Source of the DNA: Carettochelys insculpta
Taxonomy: Eukaryota; Chordata; Testudines; Carettochelyidae
NCBI RefSeq assembly: GCF_033958435.1
Contig: NC_134138.1
Coordinates: 81,082,298 to 81,146,297, forward strand
Length of the DNA stretch: 64,000 nucleotides
Direction of reading: 5' to 3'
In this document: piece after piece, positions 36,376 through 47,687 of the stretch
Layout: every line of letters begins with the position of its first letter
Position numbering within the stretch: the stretch's first letter is position 1
The notes under the pieces: generated by a model
The model's input: only the letters and a program-made list of their open reading frames with translations
The model's database searches: none
Told to the model about the DNA's origin: nothing
Position numbers and translations under genes: made by a program

Positions 36376-37379
36376 TGTGTGTATGGAAAAGGATGGAATG
36401 TTTCCATGACTTAATCAAAAACTAGTAAAATTTTGTGAACTACTTTCACTGAAATGTTTTGTTTTCTAAAATCAGACATCCTCTGTCACAACAGAAGAAC
36501 TCTGAATGAATACTTCATCAGTAGCCTTCCTATAAGCTCCACTCATTAAACTACTGACACGTTTCCCTGACATATTTTGAGCAAGCCATATTTTAAACAA
36601 ATCATTTTTTTTCCCAAAAAAAGACAGCAAAAGTGGTTTAGCTGCATATGATGCTGCCCTCAAAGCAGGGTGAATGTTAATGGTTTGTTCAAAATTGGCT
36701 TTGTTATTTAGATCACATAAGTTTGACCTCTACTTTCTTTTACTTTTTTTTTTAAATTAAATGGAATAGCCACAGCAGGTGATACAGAATCTTTCTTTGG
36801 GTTTCTTATTGTTTGTATTATAGTTTTATACTGTTAAAGCTCACACATTTTTTGTTTTTACATCTCACAATTTGGACAGAGACAGGTAAAATTAAATAAT
36901 TTGTTCTCTGGACCAGATTTCATATTTTCACCATTCATCCCAGAAAAAATGTTTTTTTCCCCTGAAGTATAAAAAAGATGTGTGAATGAAGCAGATGAGC
37001 AGTAGCAAAATGGAATTAGCAAATGGGGTGAACTGTTTTACAAACATCACATATGCTACACTATTGAGCATATATCTTGCAGCTGTTATTACTGTAACTT
37101 TCTATGCAGTGATGGCCATGCCTCATCACAGAATGCAATATGCTGATTCATCAGGATGTCTTGGGTGCATTTTCTATAAGATTTATCCCTTTATTGATCT
37201 TTCCTATTAATTAGTATTCTGAATGGTTCCTTTTACACTTTTCTAACTGAAAATGCAGAAACCTGGGTGGACAATAATTATAGAATTAGCAACAACATCC
37301 AAATGCATGTATACTGCAGTACCAAATTAATGCAGAAAGAATGAGCTCTCTTTTAAAGCACAGCTAAGTGAAAGTCTTT
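36376..37379. other. AT-rich non-coding stretch
   Basis: A 74-codon plus frame at 36986 has a hydrophobic run but no recognised identity; nothing else. Confidence 0.5.
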
Positions 37380-37788
37380 GGCTATGTCTACACTAGCCCC
37401 AAACTTCGAAATGGCCACGTAAATGGCCATTTTGAAGTTTACTAATGAAGCGCTGAAATACATATTCAGCCCCTCATTAGCATGCAGACGGCCGCTGCAC
37501 TTCGAAATTGACGCGCCTCGCCGCCACGCAGCTCATCCTGACAGGGCTCCTTTTCGAAAGGACCCCGCCTACTTCAAAGTCCCCTTATTCCTGTGAGCAG
37601 ATGGGAATAATGGGACTTCGAAATAGGCGGGGTCCTTTCGAAAAGGAGCCCCGTCGGGACGAGCCGCGCCAATTTCGAAGTGCCGTGGCCACCCGCATGC
37701 TAATGAGGTGCTGAATATGTATTTCAGCGCTTCATTAGTAAACTTCGAAATGGCCATTTCGAAGTTTGGGGCTAGTGTAGACACGGCC
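37380..37788. mobile_element. Harbinger-like MITE, 'CCCCAAACTTCGAAA' family, copy 2
   Basis: 409 bp; perfect ttt duplication (37377-37379, 37789-37791). Ends ggctatgtctacactagccc and, reversed, ggccgtgtctacactagccc. The arms are strongly complementary and retain many CpG and TTCGAA sites, which suggests limited age. Confidence 0.95.
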
Positions 37789-37959
37789 TTTGAGTCATAA
37801 TAAAGGAACTAATGACAGTCTCACCCAAAAGGTTTCCTGTATCATATCAGTGATTTCAAGATAGCAGCATCCTCTGACATTATAAAAACCTTATTTGCAT
37901 TTCCATGCACCCTGAAGCTAAATGCCTGTGTAACATTCACTCTACCCTATAATATCTGC

Positions 37960-38165
37960 ATCAGAGAGGTAGCTGTGTTACTCTGTATCTGCAAAAACAA
38001 CGGTAAGTCCCATGGCACCTTATATATGCTCCAAAAAAATGTGTTAGCCTATAGACTACCAGCCTTTTTTACATGCATCTGACGAAGTGGGTCTTTGTCC
38101 ACAAAAGCTTATGCTCCAAAAAAATCTGTTAGTCTATTAGGCGCCACAGGACTTCTCATTGTTTT
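37960..38165. repeat. Interspersed repeat with inverted duplication
   Basis: ggtagctgtgttactctgta and ctgacgaagtgggtctttgt with acaaaagcttatgctccaa belong to the same family as 49065 and 57465. Here a right portion (gttagtctattaggcgccac) is inverted relative to the left (atggcaccttatatatgc), making a fold-back. Confidence 0.6.
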
Positions 38166-38194
38166 TATAATATCTGCAGAATTATTGGCTTAAT

Positions 38195-38400
38195 TAAGCA
38201 GCACAATTTAGTGGATTGGGTATGGAACTTGAAATCAAGAGAGCTGGACTTTGTGTCTCTCTCTGTCTCATTATGATCTATCAGGTGTCACTGGGGATCA
38301 TTTAGCCTCGCCATGTCTCAGTTTCCCCAACTATAATGCAGATATAATAATGCTTATCCTTTCTTTGTAGAAGGCATTCAGTTATACAGATAAATGTGCC
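38195..38400 (+). repeat. MIR-like SINE
   Basis: Order of blocks: gtggattgggtatggaacttg, gagagctggactttgtgtct, catgtctcagtttcccc, ataataatgcttatcc, gaaggcattcagttatacag. This is the MIR/core-SINE order from core to tail. Confidence 0.6.
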
Positions 38401-38789
38401 CACACTAGCTTTTTTTAAAAAAAGCTGTTCCACCCTTGCCCAAGCAGCTTTTTTCCCCCAGGACTCTAACTCTGCCTGGAGCTGGTCTAGATACCACAGT
38501 GGTAAAAACCAAGTGGCCCCCTGAGCCCTGTTCACAGTAGCAATCCCACCAGCAGCAGAGGAGCACCAGTCTTAATGGCAACAAGGGAGGCTACTGAAAA
38601 TATTATAATAAAGACAAGGCAGAAAGGAGGAGTTTCTATTACTCTGTTACATTTATTACCTTGTGACAAGCAGGTAGAGGTTGCTATGAGAGTTGATTTT
38701 AAGGACATGAAAGCCACAGCAAGGCCCGTTAAACAACTGTAGGCAGCTACATTAACTGAGTGGTTCACACACCCATACAGCAGGAGCTA
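38401..38789. other. Non-coding stretch upstream of the CpG island
   Basis: No repeat or gene recognised. Confidence 0.5.
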
Positions 38790-40330
38790 CCCCCACACCT
38801 ATACCGCACGCCAGGGGACACCCTCTCAGCCTTCTCTAACCCTAGCGCACTCCGCAGCCTGTGCGGCAGCTGCCTGGTTTATTCTCGGTTTCACCCTCAC
38901 GCTAGAAGAGGCGTGGGCGGTCAAATGGCAGCAGCCAGCCTGCGCTAGCCGGCTAGCATTGGGAGGCTGCACGGGCGGCCCTTGAACGGCGGGAGAAGGG
39001 CCCGCGAGTAACAGGGGAGAGGACACCTCAGCCGCCACGGGAGAGCCGGGGCTGGCGAGGTCCCACCGGCTCAGGTTCAAACAGCCGCGCGCGTCAGCCG
39101 CGCACCTTCGCTCCGCCTGAACCGCCAGGGCCACGGCCAGGCAGCGCCAGGACCCGGACACGTCCAACCCCAATAGCCGCCCCGGCCCCGGGGGTCCCTA
39201 GCTCGGCCCGGCCAGGGACGGGTTCGCCTCTCCCTCAGCCCCGGGGCAGAGCGCGGAGCTGGCGGCCCGGCGCCACCGCTTCAGCCGTCGCGCCGGGCTC
39301 GGGGTGGTGCGGGGATCCCCCAACAGAGCGCCCGGAGCGCTCCGCACCCCGGCGGGGGAACGCACAAAGCCCCGCTCCCTCCCTCCGCCCGCGCGCGCGC
39401 TCCGGGCAGGAGGCGGAGGCTCCAACGGGGACCCCGCTCCCCGCCAGGCTGCGGGCAGGGCAGGGCCGAGCCCGGCGCGGCGCGGCGCGGCGGGGGGAGA
39501 AGCCACCCAGCGCTGCCGCCCTTTGTACCTTCGCCGCCTCCTGACAGCCCGGCCGGGCCGGGCCCAGCGCAGCGCCGCGCTGCTCACGTGGGGCCGGGGC
39601 CCGCAGCTGCCGGCTGGCCGCAGCCCGGCCCCTCGTTCTGCCAGCGTGGCAGCGCCGCGGCCCCGCGCACCCCCGCAGCTGCCCCGCTTCCCGCGCCGCA
39701 CGGGGGCACGGCTGGGCTGCAGCCGGCGCGGCCCCGCGGCTCCGGACCGGGGCAACTTCTCGTTTCCCCCCCCTCCCCACACCGCCCGGACCCAATTCGC
39801 CGCGGCCGCTTTAAATGCACTTGACTCACCTGCCAGCTCCCGGCTCGCCGCAGCCGCCGCCGCTGACAGCTGGGCTTTGTTGTCCCCGCCCACCCCAGAG
39901 CCACGTGAACCAGCCGGGCAAGCCCCTGGCGGCCGCTGCGGGGCGGCCCGGGCGCTGCAGGGAGGGACGGGAGTGGCTGTGTCGCGGGGGTCCTAGCTGC
40001 GCGCTGCGGGGAGCGGGCAGGCTCCCGGGGCTTCCCTTCCCGCTGCCGGGCTGCGGGGCCCTGTGCCGGGGCCTGGCTGGGCGAGAACTTCTGAGCGGCG
40101 GGAGCCGCCACGATAAAACACGCGCCCGGCTCCCCGCCCCTCCCTCTGCCAGCGATCGGTCGATGCGTCTGCGTGCCCAGCAGGGCCAAGGCCAGCGCCC
40201 AGCTTGCACCCGCCCGCCCAGAGCTGCCCGCCCCTCTCGGCTGCTGGGTGGCCGCACTACGCCTGAGCGGCAGCGCTTTAGGTCCCTGAGCCCAGCAGCT
40301 TACCGTGCGGGGGGGTAAGGCTGTACCGTG
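38790..40330. promoter_or_regulatory. CpG island, probable promoter and 5' exon region of a host gene
   Basis: An abrupt change from AT-rich flanks to about 1.5 kb of very GC-rich DNA dense in CpG, without repeats. It holds two CACGTG E-boxes (39585-39590, 39902-39907), CCAAT boxes (39166-39170 and 39792-39796), GC-box-like cccgccc at 39886, and a ggcgcggcgcggcgcgg run near 39475. Long frames on both strands (up to 261 codons) result from the lack of AT-rich stops; the longest minus ones begin at GTG, not ATG. Splice-donor-like sites are clearer on the minus strand. Vertebrate CpG islands of this kind usually mark a promoter; the gene itself cannot be named. Confidence 0.8.
39824..39834 (-). 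other. Candidate minus-strand splice donor (first exon end)
   Basis: The minus strand reads CTGGCAG|GTGAGTCAAG, near consensus, with the exon ending at 39830. Weaker minus donors are CACG|GTAAGC at about 40303 and GAAG|GTACAA at about 39528. The upstream sequence (GCGGCGGCGGCTGCGG) lacks an in-frame ATG close by, so the exon may be non-coding. Confidence 0.45.
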
Positions 40331-42464
40331 TAAGGCGAGGCTCCTGCGAAGAGGGCTGCTCAAAAGCACAGAGGGAGACAGCGGAATTGGAATTCATGTG
40401 CCCATTTGACACTTTTAAATTGGGCCTTGCCAGGCATTGCCATCATCTTGCTGCATTACAAGGGCAGTTTCCCCACCTTTCATATTTGCAGGAGTGGCAC
40501 ACATCCCACTTCACTTAATCACTTCTTCTCCAGGTCCCACTAAGTGACAGTTAACCCCCTTTTTCCTCCTCCTTCCCCCTTTAAACCCCGATTTCTAATT
40601 GTCTACTTCAAATTGGAGGACGTCGGTCATACCCACTAATACATAAATTTAGAATCATAGAATCAAAGTTATTCTTTTTGAGTCTCTAAGGTGCTACAGA
40701 ACGGCTTGTTACTCAAAAATCTAGTTATTCCTGCACAGAGTCCCATTTCTGGCATTCTGCCAGGGGCATCATTCTCTTCATCTCTCATTTTTATAGCAGG
40801 CCTATCTCCATGGTATCCTAGCTCTGTGGTAACTAAGTGGTACTTCTAGGCATGGCTGTCTGTAGGATGAGGCTGTGTTATCTTTCCTGTGTTTTCTCCC
40901 CAGGTGGCACACAGCACAATAACCCACAACATACCCTTTAGATCATGCTCTACCATGGGCACAGGAAAAGACCCAAAGAGAGGAAGGAGTCTGGTTTTTC
41001 CTAAAAATCGTAGAAATCAGACTTCTGGCATTTTTCAAAACCATCTAGCCTGCTCTGAAAGAAGTGAGATTCCCTTATGAAGCTGTCATCAACATGTCTT
41101 TAATAAGTAGCTTCACAGATGGCCCATTAGTGAAGTTCTGCCCACATACGATCTAACATTTTATATGTTTTGGGTTTAAGCTCTCATATCCATACAAAAA
41201 TTAAATTAAACCTTGAGGATAGGTGATCTCTTCTGTACATTTCCCCTCTGTTTTTTCTTGCCTTAGTAAGGATAACACATAAAGCTATAAATAAGGGTTT
41301 GAAGCAGGAAAAAAATAGTGATGGAATTAGTCATTACCTGGTGGTTCCCCCTTTGTGCCTTCTCTTTCATAACTGCTGTTGTCTTTTCCTCCTTTTCTTT
41401 TTCCTGGAAGTTCATGAAATGGGATGAAATAAAGTAAAAATTAAATGTAAAAAAAGCCCTTCCATTGAGATTCAGAAGACTATGGAATAATATCCTGAAA
41501 TTATGATAGCACCAGTGCTTAACTCATTTAAAACTAGACTGGATATAGCACTAGAAATATACAGAAAAGTCCTAGATTGCCAAGCAGATGGACAGACTGT
41601 GTGGACAAATTTATACTAATCAGTCAATGTCTGTCATCTATAATATCTCTTCACATTGAGTAAGCTTAGCTTCCTTTTCCTGATAAATGATCAATAGTGC
41701 AATAATTGTGTTGACACGAAAATTGTTATAGTTAGGTATCAGAGTTATTACCCCATTGAGATAATGAGGACAGTTAACATCTCTCAGTTACTGTTTAAGC
41801 TTATTTGATAGCAGATTTAGGCTGTGTCTGTGCCTGGAGCTGGGGACGTAATTCCCATCTGAGCAATTACCCACACCAACACAAATTCCTTCTGCAAAGG
41901 TGGGGTCTCCATTGGCAGAAGGTCCTATCCATTTGACGGATCAGAGAAGGCCCTGAGTCAGTACAAACCCAGTGCTTTGATATCAAAACCATATTTTATC
42001 TACTGATTTCTGGAAAGGCAAGACTGATCCTGTATATTCAAGCCTCCCCAATGAGCAATAATTCTCAGGAAATGTTTAGAGCCAAAGTGATTCACCTTAA
42101 TTCTCCCCTGCCCTGAAGTTTTGGTTCTTAGAGGAACTGTGATAATTTGCCTACGCTCTCCAGTCCATACAATCCTTGGCCCTTAGTGTTACATAAACTT
42201 AATAAAATATGGTCACCAAACACAGGATTTCAATGTCTGTCACACTGCCCATAATTCTTGAAACTGCCTTTCATCCATATCTTACCTCAGGTGACTTGTT
42301 CCAGGAGAGGATTTTCTGCTAATAACCGCACAGCACTCAAAACTCCTGAGTATACACTTGTATTACTTTGCGATCATGACTTTGCTTCAGATTTCACCTG
42401 GATGTTGCAATGAGCGTAAATAACTATGTAATTCTATGGTTAATTATCATTCTCAATTATGTTT
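40331..42464. other. Non-coding stretch beyond the CpG island
   Basis: tagaatcatagaatc at 40652 and gagtctctaaggtgctacag at 40681 are scraps of a CR1-like tail and of the 49065-type repeat. aggctgtgtctgtgcctgg at 41819 resembles a GTCTACAC-type end without a partner. Otherwise nothing. Confidence 0.5.
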
Positions 42465-42527
42465 CTGTTCAGCAAGTTAGAGAACCTTCCACCACTCTGA
42501 TGTACAAATCTCTAACTTGCTGAACAG
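42465..42527. repeat. Perfect 19-bp inverted repeat (hairpin)
   Basis: ctgttcagcaagttagaga (42465-42483) and its exact complement (42509-42527) are separated by 25 bp. No transposon ends are seen around it. Confidence 0.8.
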
Positions 42528-42935
42528 GAAAGCGGCTAATTAGCTATATTAGTTTCATTTGACTTTGCTTATGATATGAGCCTCAAATAAACAAACAATA
42601 CAATAATAGGAAAAAGTCTATAACTGCTCAGACTTCTCAACAGATAATTTATAGTTACATGCTTGTCCTCATTTTGGGAACAGGACAGATTGGAACTAGA
42701 CCTGGGAAAAGTACTGCATAAAATTGTTCTCCAGTGAACACAAGTTTAGATGGTGAATTTACGTTAACTGTGCTCATTCCCCTTTTGTATTCTTTCGAAG
42801 AGTATATTAGCAAATGAGTTTACCGGGGGAAATGTTCATGGAATTATTTCAGAAGCAAATATAAATTTGTAAATGGCAGCATGGGAGAGGGCAAAATAGC
42901 AAATCCCAACTGAGGATAAGAAGTGTATACAGTCT
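42528..42935. other. Non-coding stretch
   Basis: Nothing recognised. Confidence 0.5.
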
Positions 42936-43310
42936 CTGGAGTTATTGGCAGGCCTGCTGATGCAGAGGAGGAGGGGAGGGGACAGGCAACAGTGGCAGTT
43001 GCCCTGGGGCCTGGTGACAAAAAAGGGCCTGGGGCTCCTTGCCAGCACTTCTGCTACTGCAACAATGGCTGTAGCTGGAGCCCTGGGCGCTTTAAATTGC
43101 TGCTGGAGTGTCACACAGCACTTTCCAGGTCTGTGGAGCACTGAGGGCCTGGGGTATGTGGATGCACCACAGTATGAGCAGTGCTGAGCACTGGGTGCCC
43201 CCAGCCTTACCCCTTCTGCTCAAGGCCCCATCGCTTCTGGGAGCATGGAGCAGACTAGCTCCTCCCCTGCCTCACCCAAGGGCCCAGCAAGACTGTCAAC
43301 CCCACTAGGC
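42936..43310. repeat. Unclassified GC-rich repeat with CTTTAAATTGCTGCTGG core
   Basis: Contains agtggcagttgccctgggg, gccctgggcgctttaaattg and tggagcactgagggcctggg. The same blocks recur at 63655-63830 and, in part, at 14411 and 53690. Frames up to 101 codons here are repeat-derived. Confidence 0.5.
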
Positions 43311-43836
43311 AGTGGTAGTACTTGATACTTTTGATGGGTATTTTTCCCCTCTTTCTCAACAGTTAACATGTTGTTACCAAAGAGGAAATACAATGTTTCT
43401 ACTGCTGCCACACAAGAGGCATGCTCTCTAGACACAAAAGAGTTCACAGTTTAAAATTATTTATTCCTTTATTCTGGACATTGAGGTGGAAAAGTGAAAC
43501 ATAAGGATACAGGCAAGAGGACAGGAACTTCAGTGAGGAGCTGGAAACTAGTGTTTGACCAGCCTGTCCCAGCAAGTTTTACTACTTACTGCCTACAGTG
43601 AATTATGCACAAATGTGATTGCCTGTTACACACTAACAGAAGAGGAAGAACACAGTTTTTAATCAACAGGTGGATAGCACTGTAGACAAAATTCCAGATC
43701 ATGCTAGGATTTTGACAATGGGAGATGCAGATGCAGTTGGCATAGTAAGCTAATGAATAATGTTAGACCATACACCATTGAGACATCAAACAATGTGGGA
43801 AGGTTATGAATATGCTGGGAGATGCACAAAGTGATA
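43311..43836. other. Non-coding stretch, possibly LINE-derived at its end
   Basis: No clear feature. The last 150 bp could be the upstream continuation of the LINE at 44165, split by the 43837 element, but the match is weak. Confidence 0.4.
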
Positions 43837-44163
43837 CAAGTTGAACCTCTATAATCCAGAACTCTGCCATCCAGCAAATTCCGTAATCCAGCATGATTTT
43901 AGTTAGCTGGATAACCATATATAGAGGGTGTGGCCAAGTTTCCCGTGGTCCCATAAAGTTTGTTTACAGCCATCAGTCCTAGGTCTCAGTGTTCTGTGCT
44001 GTTATTTAGCTGACATTTAGACCTAAATGTCTTCTAAGAGCCCAGTAAGAAGTGGAAGTGTTGTTAATGCTGCCAGACTATATTGACCTCCCATTATCTG
44101 GCAAATTGTCTCATCTGGCACTGGTCAGGTCCCAAGGGTGCTGGGTGAGAGAGCTTCAACCTG
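43837..44163. mobile_element. pogo-like MITE
   Basis: Ends caagttgaacctctataatc and, reversed from the right, caggttgaagctctctcacc form an inverted repeat; the left end follows TA. The inner pair atccagcaaattccgtaatcc and ccattatctggcaaatt is also inverted. Ends starting CAG and TA targets are usual in pogo/Tigger elements; assignment is tentative. Confidence 0.65.
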
Positions 44164-45085
44164 TGTTTGGTTTCCTCACAAAAATATGCCAAAAGGTAGA
44201 TAGAACTCACTAGATGCTCAAGCCATGAACCAGATTGACCACATTATTATCAGTAAAAGGCATAGTTGGTCACTGTTAGATGTTTAGAGTCTACAGAAGG
44301 ACTAAGTGTGGCATGAACTATTAATGGGAAAGATTGAGATTAAATTAATGTCCAAAAAGAAGATGGGTGCAAATGGAGTCAAATATGATTATGATAAATT
44401 AAAGGATAGCTCTCTGAGGAAGGCGTACCAGGTGCCATATTGAGAACAATTCAGATCACTGAATTGCATTGATAAAGAAATCTCACTACAGACTGATTAG
44501 GAAGTCTCAAAAAAAAAAGGAATACAAAATAAAATGGAGGAAGTTATTGGAAGACATAAGCAAGCAAGGAGAAGATGGTCAAACAATGAAACAAAAATGT
44601 GGAAGGTGAAAGAAAGAAAAAAGCACTGTGCAAAGCAGTGAAGGCATCACAAAGATCGGATGAACAAAAGTTATGGAAAAAAGAGCCTCAACAATTAGAG
44701 CAGATGTTAAAAAAACAAGATATGAAAAAGGTAAACAAAAAAGTTAATTTAAACAACCAGGCCATAGGGCAAGCAATAAAAAAGCTTGCTCATGAACTGA
44801 CAACAAATGCAGAATTGGTGATGGAAGTATGGAGAGAATTTTGACTAAGTGCTGAAACTGCAGTTCATCCAGATACTAATATTTGGACATGCTAGATGGA
44901 CAAGTCATCTTACAAGGCAGAATGGATCCCGGAACTGAACCACCATGAAAAGAAGTAATAGAGAAGCATTGGAGTTAAAAATGAGCAGGTTGATAGCTGA
45001 TTTTCTACAGCTCAGAATGACAAGTGCCATCAAAACTTTAGGAAGAACATAAAAAAAGGCACTGGAACAACAGGAGGTACTAGAT

Positions 45086-45869
45086 CAGCAGTTCCCAACC
45101 TTTTTGAGGTGGTGACCCATTTTGAGAATTCATTAAGACTTTAAAACCCATAGCAATTCAAAACCACAGGGGGCAGAGGGAGGTTCTCCTCTGGAAAAAT
45201 TTCTTTTTATAAAACTTGATTTGCCCCCTGTCCTGCCCCCAGGCTTAAACCCCTCGCAGTTCCAAACCGCATCTCCCCACCGCCAGGCTTAAACCCCTTG
45301 GTGACAAATTGGGGGGTGCATGTGTGTGTGACAGGCTGAGTAGCTGTAACCTTGGTGACCAGGTCTAGCCATTTGTAACCAGGGTGACCAGGTAACCTTT
45401 GATTCCTGGGGCGGCTACACAAAGAGAGGGATGGAGCATGGCTGGTTTTTGAATTAGAAGCTGGTATAGTTGGGAAGAGTTAGTCTGGAGGCAGGAGAGG
45501 AAAAAGCAGGCAGAATCCACAGGCCTGGGGTTCCCTTTGAGGACCTCCTTCCCCCAGTATGGGTCGGACTGACTACTTCTGGCTGCTGTACGGATGAGTC
45601 TGTGCCACGCTGTATCCCTGGTACCTAATAAACCTTCTGTTCCACCTGCTGAGTGAGAGTCACTCCTGGCTACTGATGGGGGCAGACCTTGGGGACCCCT
45701 TGAATGCCATCACATCCTTTCAGCCCCAAACCACACCTCCGCCCCCAGGCTTAAACCCCTCACAGCTCCAAACTGCGCCCCCACCCCAAACTTAAACACC
45801 CAGAGGGCGACCCTTCGAAAATCTAATGGTGACACGTTTGGGTTGTGACCCATAAGTTGGGAATCCCTG
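45086..45869. mobile_element. hAT-like element inside the LINE
   Basis: Ends cagcagttcccaacctt and, reversed, cagggattcccaacttatgg. Internal tandem units (ccaggcttaaacccct) occur at 45238, 45283 and 45746. It interrupts the LINE reading frame and is itself split by an LTR. Flanks tactagat and attggata do not give a clean 8-bp duplication. Confidence 0.75.
45299..45714 (+). mobile_element. Probable solo LTR of an endogenous retrovirus-like element
   Basis: 416 bp beginning tggtgacaaattgg and ending gccatcaca (TG...CA), with a polyadenylation signal aataaa at 45627-45632 and a short downstream region, as in an LTR. Flanks cccct and tcctt are a possible degenerate 5-bp duplication. It splits a ccaggcttaaacccct unit of the host hAT element. 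No internal viral genes remain. Class not determined. Confidence 0.5.
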
Positions 45870-46086
45870 ATTGGATAAAGGTAATAGTTGTTCCAATCCT
45901 GTAAAAAGAGAGCCTTCCAATACATATAGTTATAGGGGAATAAGCTTATTATCAGTACTTGGAACAATGATGAAAATTATCAAAGTAATTGTCAACCAAT
46001 TAAGGACAATTTCAGAGAAAGTAGTAGGCAAGGAACAATGTGGCTTGAGAGCAGACCAAAAGGTACACTGATCATATATTCACACA

Positions 46087-46472
46087 TAGTGCATCTACGC
46101 TACCGTGATCTTTTAAAAGATGATGTTCCGGAAGATCTTTTGAAAGAGCACATCCACGTACAGAAAAGCAGATCAAAAGAGCAGTCTGCTCTTTCGAAAG
46201 AGTGTCCATGCAGCCCCCACTCTTTCAAAAGAATGGGCCAGGGATCAAAAAATCTGGCACCATGAAGACCGGTCTTTCAAACAACGGGCCCTGGGAGAAT
46301 CTACACATATTTTTTTCCAAAAGACTCTTTCAGAGAGGAACAGGGCCTCTGGAAGAACTGCTGTGTTCTTTCAAAAGGAATTTGAAGATAGCATTTTGTG
46401 TGTGGATGCTCCGCTTGTTCTTTTGAAAGAGGGCCTGATTTTCAAAAAGGACTTGCTAGTGTAGATGCAGCC
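46087..46472. mobile_element. Harbinger-like MITE inside the LINE
   Basis: Same family as 33990: left gcatctacgctaccgtgatc, right gctagtgtagatgcagcc, arms with cttttaaaagatgatg, ctctttcgaaagag and cactctttcaaaagaatggg. The first bases and target duplication have decayed. It divides the LINE between the ISLL/QCGL blocks and the active-site block. Confidence 0.85.
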
Positions 46473-47300
46473 ATTGATGGGGAAAAAAGTGCAAATGGGG
46501 ATTAAAGACGTTTGCTTTTGTCATCAACTTCACAAAGGCATTCGATTTGGCTTGGAGGGAAATATTGCAGAAAGCAGTAAAATCGTAAGGCATAGCAAAT
46601 AAGATAACTGCAATTATAATAGTTATGTAGGAAGACTTCTGTAAGAGTTGTTAAAAATTAAGCAACTAGTTCAAAACACTGTTTTGTGTCTGACAAGAAG
46701 GCATGGAATCACTGTACCTTTTCGTGTTAAACTGGACATTAAGAATGGTAGATGAGTTGGAGGGCACGACATTGGATGACCCAGAATTAAGCACCTTATC
46801 TTATACTGATGCCATAGTACAACTGGCAGAGATGTTTGAATTAATGATTACGTGCTTTGCAACCCTGGAAAATTGTTGCAGTCAACTTGGATTTATGAAT
46901 AATTACCAAGATGACAAAATGGTTGCTTCTTGGAAAAGGGACAATAAATAGTTAAATATAGTAACAGTGAAGTTGTAGAACAAATAAAATTGCACATATA
47001 CTGGAAAGCTTGATCAGTACCAATGGTTGCATCAAAGATGAGGCTAAAAGGAGATGTGCTTTATCTATAAGTGCTGCACAGAAGTTGATGAAATTACGGT
47101 CAGAGGAAAACAGTCTGTTTGGTGCCAAAGCGAAAATGTATTATACCACTGTTATAAGAGTATTAATGTATGGTCTGGAAGCAACTGCACTAAACAAAAC
47201 GCTCACAAGAAGGCTGGAAGCAGTAGAGATGAGAGTTTTTCAGAAGGCGGCAGCTATAAAGTGGAACAATTTTAAGGCAAATGAAGAAGTTAGACATTGA

Positions 47301-47687
47301 TTAGGATGTGAAGTCAGGATGCAGGATTGGCTGTGTAAGAGGTGTCCACCCTACATAAATCCTGAGCAAGTTAACATAGGTCAGGATGGGCCAGTTAACT
47401 TTACATGGTGCACCAGGAGGGCACTAGGGATTAACAGGGCCTAATGATAGATAAAGCCAACTGAGATAAGACTATAAAGCCAGGAAGTGAGAGCAGGAGA
47501 GTGCTTCAGGGAAGAGGTCTGCAGTGACTTTCTGGAGAGAAAGGGAATTAATCAGGACAAGAAGGTGATCCACCAGGTGAGCAAGCCTTAGTGTTCTTCC
47601 CCAGACTAGGGAAATTGACCAGAGCCTTAGAGGAGTGAACTGGCTAGAGGGAGTGAAGGAATCTCTAGAGATAAGCTCACAGACAAA
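47301..47687. other. Non-coding, LINE 3' remnant or spacer
   Basis: Follows the LINE; no recognisable tail. Confidence 0.4.

Larger units (their letters stand above)
44165..47300 (+). pseudogene. Degenerate LINE (RTE/CFDP2-like) ORF with nested insertions
   Basis: Non-LTR retrotransposon polyprotein, 5' incomplete. The end of the endonuclease domain is seen as MNQIDHIIISK (about 44228-44260), a linker KYDYDKLKDSSLRKAYQ follows, then the lysine-rich stretch at 44599-44844. Reverse-transcriptase blocks follow: NTYSYRGISLLSVLGTMMK (about 45918) and EQCGLRADQ (about 46035). The catalytic YADD is changed to YTDA (about 46803). The C-terminal part has STNGCIKDEAKRRCALSISA and VLMYGLEATALNK (about 47013-47200). 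Multiple stops and frameshifts. It is split by a hAT element (45086-45869) and a MITE (46087-46472). An ancient, dead copy. Confidence 0.75.

Noticed and set aside
36986..37210. 74-codon frame with a membrane-like segment, possibly a receptor remnant
   Set aside because: The similarity is only hydrophobicity; no receptor motif is visible.
39198..40369. Long overlapping frames (231, 186, 261, 230 and 167 codons) on both strands
   Set aside because: They lie in a CpG island where stop codons are rare, the minus frames at 39893 and 40369 begin at GTG, and no protein domain is recognisable. A splice donor interrupts one of them.
41818..41900. aggctgtgtctgtgcctgg as another GTCTACAC-type MITE
   Set aside because: Only one end-like sequence and no mirrored partner within 1 kb.
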